Part shown: positions 7,001 through 12,981 of the stretch, in pieces
Layout: the number at the start of each line of letters is the position of its first letter
How positions within the stretch are numbered: the stretch's first letter is position 1
NCBI GenBank assembly: GCA_002407725.1
Contig: DHOD01000083.1
Location: forward strand, 7,849 to 20,829
DNA from: Christensenella sp. UBA5399
GTDB taxonomy: Bacteria; Bacillota; Clostridia; Christensenellales; Christensenellaceae
Direction: 5' to 3'
Length of the DNA stretch: 12,981 bases
The notes under the pieces: generated by a model
Databases searched by the model: none
What the model saw: the letters and a program-made list of their open reading frames with translations, nothing else
Told to the model about the DNA's origin: nothing
Program-made: the position numbers and the translations under genes

Positions 7001-8530
7001 TTGAGCAATGGAGTATTGTTAAAAATGCAGGGCATAAGCAAAAGATTCCTCGGCGTTGTGGCGCTGGATAACGTTGGTTTCCAGGTCGGCAAGGGCGAGG
7101 TTCATGCGCTTATGGGAGAAAACGGCGCAGGGAAATCCACATTGATTAAAATACTCACCGGAATCTATCAAAAAGATGAAGGTGAAATCATTTTTGATGG
7201 CAGGGAAATTAGCCCAAAAGATGCGCTGGAAGCACAGCACGAAGGTATCAGCACGATTTATCAGGAGTTGAACCTTGTGTTGTTTCAGACGGTTTATGAG
7301 AATGTTTTTTTAGGGCGTGAGCCCATGAAAAAAGGCCGCGTGATCGACCGTAAGGAGATGATCCGCCGGTCCAGAGAAGTGCTGGACGATATGGGCATAC
7401 ATATTGATGTGACAATGCCGCTTAAAAGCTACAGCACTGCCGTGCAGCAGATGGTCGCCATTGCGCGGGCGCTTACGATCAACGCGAAGCTGGTTGTGAT
7501 GGATGAGCCGACGTCCTCGTTGGATACGCAGGAGGTAGAGGTTCTTTTTGGTGTTATTCGTAAGCTTGTGGAAAAGGAAGTTTCCGTCATATTCATTACG
7601 CACAGGCTGGATGAGGTGTTTGAGATTGCGGATAGGGCCACAGTGCTGAAAGATGGTCGCCTGGTAGGGGAATTTGATGTGCGGGAGCTGGATCAGCTGA
7701 AGCTGGTCTCGCATATGATCGGGCGCGAGTTCTCTGCCCTTGAACGCAACAAGAAGGATTTTGATTACAACGACGCGCAGACGCAGGTTGAGGTGAAAGA
7801 CATCTATCAGGGCGTGCGGCTGAACGGCATTGGGATCGACATCAAAAAAGGTGAGGTTCTTGGGCTGGCAGGGCTGCTTGGCTCTGGGCGGACAGAGCTT
7901 GGCAGGGTGATTTTTGGCGATTTGCTGCCCGATGAAGGCGAAGTTTTCTATTATGGAAAGAAGCAGCACTTTAAGCAGACTGAAGATGCGATCAAGCTGG
8001 GGATAGGATTTTGTACGGAAGACAGGAAGGTGGAGGGGATACTCCCCAATCTTTCGGTAAAGGAGAACATTACGTTGGCCATGTTGCCGCAGATCAGTAA
8101 GTTTGGTGTGGTTTCGCAGAAAAAACAAAATGAGGTTGTCAATAAGTTTATTGAAAGGCTGAAGGTCAAAACGCCCAGCCCCAACCAAATCATCAAAAAC
8201 CTGAGCGGCGGAAACCAGCAGAAGGCGTTGCTGGCAAGGTGGCTGTGCATGAACCCCAAGCTGGTGATTATGGACGAGCCTACGCGCGGCATCGATGTGG
8301 GCGCGAAAGCGGAAATAGAAGCATTGATACAGGAGCTTGCGGCGCAGGGGATCAGCGTGCTGATGATTTCGTCGGAGATGGCGGAATTGGAGCGGAACTG
8401 CGACAGGGTTGTGGTCATGCGTGAAGGGAAGAAACTTGCGGAACTCAAAGGCGCGGAAATTCAACAGGATACCATCACTGAGATTATTGCCAAAGCGCAT
8501 CATGATTTATCAGAGGAGGTGGCATTATGA
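7001..8530 (+). CDS. Sugar ABC transporter ATPase, double nucleotide-binding domain (RbsA/YtfR type)
   Basis: A 509-residue importer ATPase with two fused ABC domains, the normal length for the RbsA/MglA/YtfR group; it powers sugar uptake at the inner face of the membrane. Domain 1 has Walker [10 protein letters not shown] (39-47), Q-loop Gln88, a degenerate signature YSTAVQQM (144-151) and Walker B LVVMDEP (164-170). Domain 2 has a degenerate Walker A GLLGSGRT (291-298, Arg in place of Lys), an intact LSGGNQQK (401-408) and LVIMDEP (421-427). This asymmetry is typical of the family, not damage. The start is TTG at 7001, preceded by GAGAGGGGG (6984-6992) at 8-base spacing; the first in-frame ATG (7025) would cut the first beta strand and lacks a ribosome site. 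Its stop overlaps the next gene in ATGA. Confidence 0.96.
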   Translation: MSNGVLLKMQGISKRFLGVVALDNVGFQVGKGEVHALMGENGAGKSTLIKILTGIYQKDEGEIIFDGREISPKDALEAQHEGISTIYQELNLVLFQTVYENVFLGREPMKKGRVIDRKEMIRRSREVLDDMGIHIDVTMPLKSYSTAVQQMVAIARALTINAKLVVMDEPTSSLDTQEVEVLFGVIRKLVEKEVSVIFITHRLDEVFEIADRATVLKDGRLVGEFDVRELDQLKLVSHMIGREFSALERNKKDFDYNDAQTQVEVKDIYQGVRLNGIGIDIKKGEVLGLAGLLGSGRTELGRVIFGDLLPDEGEVFYYGKKQHFKQTEDAIKLGIGFCTEDRKVEGILPNLSVKENITLAMLPQISKFGVVSQKKQNEVVNKFIERLKVKTPSPNQIIKNLSGGNQQKALLARWLCMNPKLVIMDEPTRGIDVGAKAEIEALIQELAAQGISVLMISSEMAELERNCDRVVVMREGKKLAELKGAEIQQDTITEIIAKAHHDLSEEVAL

Positions 8531-9486
8531 ACAGATCAGTACCGATACAGAAGCCTTTGAAAACAAACACGGAAAATTATTTTCAAAAATTTGGCGCATT
8601 GATTGTCTTGGCCATCGTACTGGTGCTTAATTTCATTGTTACGCCAAACTTTGCCAGTATCAACACAGTGTGGAATCTCGTTATACAGGCATGCCCGATC
8701 ATACTGACGGGCATGGGCATGACGCTTGTGATTGCGACGGGCGGCATCGATATATCGGTGGGATCGCTGATTGCAGTCGGTGCAATGGTTACCGCAAAGC
8801 TGCTGCCATACGGCATTTTCCCGGCAATAGTGTGCGCGCTTGCCATCAGTGCGGGCTTTGGCCTGCTCAATGGCTTTATGATTGCCAAGTTTAAAATTCA
8901 GCCGATGATCATGACGCTGATCACCATGATGGTGGCGAGAGGGTTTGCACAGGTGATCAACGATGCGAAGACGCTGCGACTGGATGACCCGGAATTTGCA
9001 CAACTGGGTACTGCAAAAATAGGGGGTGTCGTCCCGTCACAGCTGCTTATCATTGCGATTGTGGTTGTTGTCGTGTACTTTATTGCGGACAAAACCGTTT
9101 TTGGCCACCGGATACAGGCGATCGGTGACAACAGCAGGGCGGCATCGTTGTCGGGCATCAATATTGTGAGAAACATTATTTTGGTTTATGTGGTCAGCTC
9201 TGTCTTGGCGGGATTTGCCGGCGTTGTGGAGGTAGCAAGGCTGGGAACGGCGGATGCCAACGGCATCGGAAAGCTGATGGAGTTGGATGCGATCGCGGCT
9301 GTCGCCATTGGCGGGACGCGAATGACAGGTGGCCGGGCGCGCGTGCTGGGTACGGTTTTTGGCGCTTTGGTCATGCAGCTCATTACCATTACAGTCAATA
9401 TGAATAACATCCCGTTTGAGGCGGCCCAGGTGATCAAATCGATCGTGATCATACTTGCGGTGTTCCTGCAGCGCGAATCAAAGTAA
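8527..9486 (+). CDS. Sugar ABC transporter permease 1 (YtfT-like)
   Basis: An integral membrane permease of 319 residues in the RbsC/YtfT family (BPD_transp_2). A cytoplasmic N-terminus of about 22 residues is followed by many hydrophobic helices. The hallmark GMTLVIATGGIDISVGS lies at 64-80, and the loop T-A-D-A-N, M-E-L-D-A-I-A-A-V-A-I-G-G-T with downstream GGR lies at 241-270. As I remember E. coli YtfT, it shares the same ADAN...LELDAI...IGG...GGR series and an A-T-G-G-I-D-L-S-V-G segment, so it is closer to YtfT than to RbsC. The ATG overlaps the ATPase stop by 4 bases (ATGA), with GAGGTGG just upstream, so the two are translationally coupled. It probably forms the transmembrane channel as a heterodimer with the next permease. 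Confidence 0.95.
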   Translation: MNRSVPIQKPLKTNTENYFQKFGALIVLAIVLVLNFIVTPNFASINTVWNLVIQACPIILTGMGMTLVIATGGIDISVGSLIAVGAMVTAKLLPYGIFPAIVCALAISAGFGLLNGFMIAKFKIQPMIMTLITMMVARGFAQVINDAKTLRLDDPEFAQLGTAKIGGVVPSQLLIIAIVVVVVYFIADKTVFGHRIQAIGDNSRAASLSGINIVRNIILVYVVSSVLAGFAGVVEVARLGTADANGIGKLMELDAIAAVAIGGTRMTGGRARVLGTVFGALVMQLITITVNMNNIPFEAAQVIKSIVIILAVFLQRESK

Positions 9487-9498
9487 AGGAGTGAAAAT

Positions 9499-10485
9499 AT
9501 GAATAACATAGTACAATCAATCAAAAAATCGAAAATAAAAGGCATCGTTATCATCTTTATCGTGTTGTTTATTTTCTCTTCGATCGTATTCGCGGACAAG
9601 AACTTTTTGTCGCTGCTCTCCATCAACAACCTGCTTAAGAAGGCGTGTACGGATGGCGGCATACTTGCACTTGGCATGACGTTTGTCATGTTGATAGGAT
9701 ACATCGATCTTTCTGTGGGTTCGACATTGGCATTTGCGGGCATCATGGCTGCTATGGTCAGCGTGGTTAACCCGGTGCTTGCAGTGATTGTAGGCATAGG
9801 CATAGGGCTGGGCTGCGGGGTCATGAATGGCTTGATTGTGGCAAAGATGAAGATCCCGCCCTTTGTGGCGACACTGGCAACCATGCTGCTGATCAGGGGT
9901 ATCGTCTACCTGATCACCAACAAACAAGGGATTACCGTAAACGATGATTTCTTTAATGAAATTGCCAATTATTCGATTGGCGGGCTCTCACTTTCGATAT
10001 TTATTCTTGCCGGATTGCTGATTCTTTGCATACATATAGCGAAAAATACACGCTTTGGTCTGTCGCTCTATGCGGTGGGTGGCAACGAGGAAGCGGCCAA
10101 AATGATGGGGGTCAAGGTGGACCGAGTCAAAGTGGGCGCCTATGCGATGTGCGGACTTTTCGCAGGGATCGGCGGTATTATGTTAACGTCACGCCTGGGC
10201 GCGGCGCAGGCGGTCGCGGGAGATACTTGGGAGACGACTGCGATTGCCAGCGCCGCACTGGGCGGTATCAAGCTTTCGGGCGGTGAGGGAGAATTTCTCG
10301 GGACGTTCTTTGGCATACTGGTTGTTTCCATCATCAACACGATATTTAATTATATCGGAAATGTTAATATCTGGTGGCAGAACATCATCATGGGGCTTAT
10401 ACTGCTGGGATCTGTGGTCGCGCAGTCCGACACAATCAAGTTGGGACGGAAAAAGCATGTGGTGCAAGGCGAAGCGAATGTTTGA
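9499..10485 (+). CDS. Sugar ABC transporter permease 2 (YjfF/RbsC-like)
   Basis: A second permease of 328 residues in the same family, with a hydrophobic helix starting near residue 15. It carries GMTFVMLIGYIDLSVGS (59-75), with Tyr where permease 1 has Gly, and a later A-I-A-S-A-A-L-G-G-I-x-L-S-G-G-E-G segment near 247-265. The ATG is 13 bases after the permease 1 stop, with AAAGGAG at 9485-9491. The two permeases are clearly different from each other rather than a recent duplication. A binding protein, one double ATPase and two unlike permeases match the composition of the YtfQRT-YjfF importer; RbsABC systems normally have one permease. This supports a heterodimeric channel. Confidence 0.94.
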   Translation: MNNIVQSIKKSKIKGIVIIFIVLFIFSSIVFADKNFLSLLSINNLLKKACTDGGILALGMTFVMLIGYIDLSVGSTLAFAGIMAAMVSVVNPVLAVIVGIGIGLGCGVMNGLIVAKMKIPPFVATLATMLLIRGIVYLITNKQGITVNDDFFNEIANYSIGGLSLSIFILAGLLILCIHIAKNTRFGLSLYAVGGNEEAAKMMGVKVDRVKVGAYAMCGLFAGIGGIMLTSRLGAAQAVAGDTWETTAIASAALGGIKLSGGEGEFLGTFFGILVVSIINTIFNYIGNVNIWWQNIIMGLILLGSVVAQSDTIKLGRKKHVVQGEANV

Positions 10486-10495
10486 GGAATGACAG

Positions 10496-11368
10496 TTGGG
10501 GAAAATATTTAATATACAACGGTTTAGTGTCCACGATGGGCCGGGCATCCGTACCACGGTATTTTTGAAGGGCTGCAATCTGCGTTGCCGGTGGTGCCAC
10601 AATCCGGAATCGATCAGCGGGCAGACGCAGTTGCAGTATTTTGAGGAAAAATGTGTGGGCTGCGGCATGTGTGACCGGTATTGCCCGGAGGGGATTACGC
10701 TGGCGCAGCTTGCGGCTGGCGATATGGCGGCATGCACATTGTGCGGAAAATGCGCCGACGTCTGTATGGAGGAAGCGCTCAAGTTGACGGGCGAGGAAAA
10801 AACGGCAGATGAAGTCATGGATATCGTAAAGCGGGACCTGGATTACTACGAAAATTCAGGTGGAGGTGTCACGATTTCGGGCGGGGAACCGTTGCTGCAG
10901 CCGGATTTTGTGCGTGAGATACTGCAAAAGGCAAAAGCGGCGGGGATCCATACGGCATTGGATACAGCGGGAAATGTTCCTTACGGCAGTTTTGAGAAGG
11001 TGCTGCCGTATACGGACCTGGTACTGTTTGACATCAAATTGTGCGATAATGACCGCCATCGGGAATACATGGGTGTGGAGAACACGCGCATTCTTGAAAA
11101 TCTGGGTAAGCTGCTGGAGGAAGGCGTGGATGTCCATATCAGGATTCCCCTGATGAAAGGGGTCAACGACGATGCGGACAACATACGCAAGACGGCTGCG
11201 CTGGTGGGCGGCAGACAAAATGTGAAGCAGGTGGATCTGTTGCCGTACCATGCGCTGGGCAGCAGCAAATCGCAGAGCATTGGCAGGGCGATGGAGGATT
11301 TTGAAGCGCCCGGTGAAGCGGAGCTGGAGCAGTTGAAAAAAATGTTTGACGCGCCGGTTAGATGGTGA
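10496..11368 (+). CDS. Glycyl radical enzyme activase, radical SAM (AE2)
   Basis: A second radical-SAM activase, 290 residues. It has the I-Q-R-F-S-V-H-D-G-P-G-I-R-T segment (7-20), CNLRCRWC (Cys27, 31, 34), two ferredoxin-like CxxC...C motifs (Cys53/56/59/63 and Cys80/83/86/90) and GGEP (129-132). It is an evident homologue of AE1 with a shorter linker between the cluster motifs. It would generate the glycyl radical on GRE2, the next gene (inference from adjacency). The start is TTG at 10496, 10 bases after the permease stop, with GAGG at 10484-10487 overlapping that stop; the nearby ATG at 10490 is in another frame that closes after seven codons. Unlike GRE1-AE1, the activase here precedes its enzyme and is separated from it by a very strong hairpin. 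Confidence 0.94.
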   Translation: MGKIFNIQRFSVHDGPGIRTTVFLKGCNLRCRWCHNPESISGQTQLQYFEEKCVGCGMCDRYCPEGITLAQLAAGDMAACTLCGKCADVCMEEALKLTGEEKTADEVMDIVKRDLDYYENSGGGVTISGGEPLLQPDFVREILQKAKAAGIHTALDTAGNVPYGSFEKVLPYTDLVLFDIKLCDNDRHREYMGVENTRILENLGKLLEEGVDVHIRIPLMKGVNDDADNIRKTAALVGGRQNVKQVDLLPYHALGSSKSQSIGRAMEDFEAPGEAELEQLKKMFDAPVRW

Positions 11369-11378
11369 AATAAATTTT

Positions 11379-11423
11379 GGCAATGCTTGTTCTGCGCGGA
11401 GATTGCGCAGAACAAGCATTGCC
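11379..11423 (+). promoter_or_regulatory. Perfect 19-bp stem-loop between AE2 and GRE2
   Basis: Positions 11379-11397 are exactly complementary to 11405-11423, around a 7-base loop GGAGATT. The stem begins 10 bases after the AE2 stop and lies about 65 bases before the GRE2 start. Neither strand has the U run expected of an intrinsic terminator. It may be an mRNA-processing or stabilising element that uncouples GRE2 expression from the upstream genes. Alternatively it is a terminator of an unusual kind with a separate GRE2 promoter downstream, for which I see no good boxes. Confidence 0.7.
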
Positions 11424-11489
11424 GGAGTCAGAACGCTTACTGATGAAGGTAAAGTATTTTAGTTAGTGAAAAAATGGAGGCGATCAAAA

Positions 11490-12981
11490 ATGAGTAGTCT
11501 GCAGCAGCGGATAGATAACTGGTTTGAAAAAGATTATCGCAGTACGTTTATGGAGCGGGTGCGTCTGATTGCGGAGATGGATTCGATGTTTGTGGATCAG
11601 CCCAAAGCGGTCAGGTATGGTAACACGCTGAAATATATGCTGGAGCGGATATCGCAGCCGGTGGACCAAGACGAGCTGATTGTCGGGTCGGTTGTGGAGG
11701 AGATACCCACACAGGCAGAACATGACAAGTACATACAGGTGTATCAAAAATGGTGGGATAAGTCCACCGAAGAACGGCAAAAGGATACGCTGTTTTATTA
11801 TTCCGAAGGCTGGCTGAAGTGCAGGCCGCCATGGTTTATTTCCTACGGGCATCTTGCCATTGACTGGGAAGGGATTGTGCAGAAAGGGCTCCTTGGCTAC
11901 AAACAGGAAGCACAGGATTTTTTGGCTAAGCAGGATGATTTGGACAAAAAGGATTTTCTCAGCGGGATGATCTTATGCTATGACGGCATGATTGACTATG
12001 TGAAGCGTTATGCGGATACGGCGGAGAATGGAGGGCGCAGCGATATTGCCGCCGAGCTTGCGCACATCGCAGAGCAGCCACCCCGGACAATGCGCGAGGC
12101 GTTGCAGTTGATTTGGATGGTCACGCTGGTATTTATGAAGGTTGCGGGCTGTGGCGTGTTCAACTATGGCAGGATGGATCAGTATCTTTATGGCTTGTAT
12201 AAAAGCGATATGCAAAATGGGGTGCAGGAAAGCGACCTCACAGAGTTGCTAAAGGAATTCTATTTTAAAAACAACGATATATTGGTGCTGACAGACCATA
12301 TGTCACAGGAAATTACGGAAGTACAGTATACGCTGGAAGTGGCCTACGACGATCCCAACTATATCACGTTGGCAGGTAAGCGTTACGACGGTGAAAACAG
12401 TATCAATGAACTGTCGTACCTGATGCTGGATGCGACACACCAGATGCGACTGAAAAATCCGGTTGTGATCGTACGTTATTTTGATGGGATGGACGATCAG
12501 TTCTTTCTGAAAGCCTGCGAAGCGATGCGCGACAACACAACGGTATTCTTTTATAACGACGAGACAATGATACCCGCGCTCAAACGGTATGGCGCACAGG
12601 AGCCGGAAGTGTACGACTATGGATTGTTTGGCTGCAACGACCCGGATTTGGGCGCGTATGAAGGCGGGCTCCGACAGGTCTGGTTTAACCTGGCAAAGCC
12701 GCTTGAACTGGCGATACACCGCGGCGATTATCCCATGGAACCAAAGGAAACGCAGAACAATATGCAAAAGTGTGGTTTCGATATAGACGACATGATGACG
12801 GGGCTGATGACGGGGCCGTATTATGGAATTGATACCGGGGACGTCAACGAGTGGAAATCCATTGACGATGTCTTGGAAGCCTACAAAAAACAGCTTTCTG
12901 CGCTCGTGAAAGAGTATCGCGAGCGGTTTGAGGAAAACTTCAAACTGGAGCAGGCGTATTTTAAGGGGGGCATTCGTGCGA
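11490..12981 (+). CDS. Glycyl radical enzyme, PFL-like (GRE2), partial at window end
   Basis: An open frame from ATG 11490 to the window edge, 497 complete codons, so the glycyl radical domain is missing. The start is supported by TGGAGG (11475-11480) at 9-base spacing. Translation gives the PFL-domain hallmarks in order: PPWF...GH (about 113-121), a Y-V-K-R-Y-A helix (about 172), QPPRTMREALQLIW (about 196-209), GRMDQYLY (about 227-234), NELSYLMLDA, and the active-site segment YGLFGCNDPDLGAYEGG with Cys382. It resembles the usual dehydratase/lyase GREs more than GRE1 does, but the GCVEP motif reads GCNDP: Asp384 stands where the catalytic Glu normally is. Further on come NLAKPLELAIHRGD and, near 450, T-G-P-Y-Y-G-I-D-T-G-D, a version of the family TGP-GD motif. 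AE2 is its probable activase. The substrate is unknown. Confidence 0.92.
   Translation, partial: MSSLQQRIDNWFEKDYRSTFMERVRLIAEMDSMFVDQPKAVRYGNTLKYMLERISQPVDQDELIVGSVVEEIPTQAEHDKYIQVYQKWWDKSTEERQKDTLFYYSEGWLKCRPPWFISYGHLAIDWEGIVQKGLLGYKQEAQDFLAKQDDLDKKDFLSGMILCYDGMIDYVKRYADTAENGGRSDIAAELAHIAEQPPRTMREALQLIWMVTLVFMKVAGCGVFNYGRMDQYLYGLYKSDMQNGVQESDLTELLKEFYFKNNDILVLTDHMSQEITEVQYTLEVAYDDPNYITLAGKRYDGENSINELSYLMLDATHQMRLKNPVVIVRYFDGMDDQFFLKACEAMRDNTTVFFYNDETMIPALKRYGAQEPEVYDYGLFGCNDPDLGAYEGGLRQVWFNLAKPLELAIHRGDYPMEPKETQNNMQKCGFDIDDMMTGLMTGPYYGIDTGDVNEWKSIDDVLEAYKKQLSALVKEYRERFEENFKLEQAYFKGGIRA

Noticed and set aside
11424..11475. A dedicated promoter for GRE2 after the hairpin
   Set aside because: Only weak TTACTG and TATTTT-like boxes are visible without convincing spacing; read-through from the operon promoter is simpler.

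Overview
The window reads as chromosomal DNA from a strictly anaerobic, Gram-positive fermenter, most likely a Clostridia-type Bacillota (inference). The evidence is two oxygen-sensitive glycyl radical enzyme (GRE) systems, a lipoprotein sugar-binding protein with a Firmicutes-style lipobox, strong GGAGG-type ribosome binding sites and two TTG starts. There are no rRNA, tRNA, CRISPR or mobile-element signals.

Layout. The left edge holds two convergent short-chain dehydrogenases (SDRs), at 104-856 (+) and 965-1708 (-), separated by a strong hairpin terminator that looks bidirectional. Next comes a 0.55 kb AT-rich divergent control region (1709-2254). It contains a good sigma-A promoter facing right, a candidate promoter facing left, a tandem 15-bp direct repeat at 22-bp spacing and several palindromes. 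From about 2124 a single rightward gene set runs to the window edge: GRE1, its radical-SAM activase AE1, a YtfQ-like sugar-binding lipoprotein, a double-domain sugar ABC ATPase, two membrane permeases, a second activase AE2, and GRE2, which is cut by the window end. The ABC part (binding protein, RbsA-type ATPase and two different permeases) has the same composition as the E. coli galactofuranose importer YtfQ-YtfR-YtfT-YjfF.

How the genes may work together (inference). A sugar or sugar-like compound is imported by the ABC system. The two GREs, each made active by its own neighbouring activase, carry out radical chemistry (dehydration, C-C cleavage or another elimination) on the substrate or a derivative. 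The SDRs could provide NAD(P)-linked oxidation or reduction steps. I do not recognise either GRE as one of the characterised families (pyruvate formate-lyase, CutC, glycerol/propanediol dehydratase, hydroxyproline dehydratase, isethionate lyase, arylacetate decarboxylases). GRE1 is especially divergent: its glycyl loop reads RKGGF rather than RVSGY, and its active-site cysteine sits in SCMG rather than GCVEP. The locus is therefore a good candidate for an undescribed GRE-dependent sugar or polyol degradation pathway. The substrate cannot be read from the sequence.
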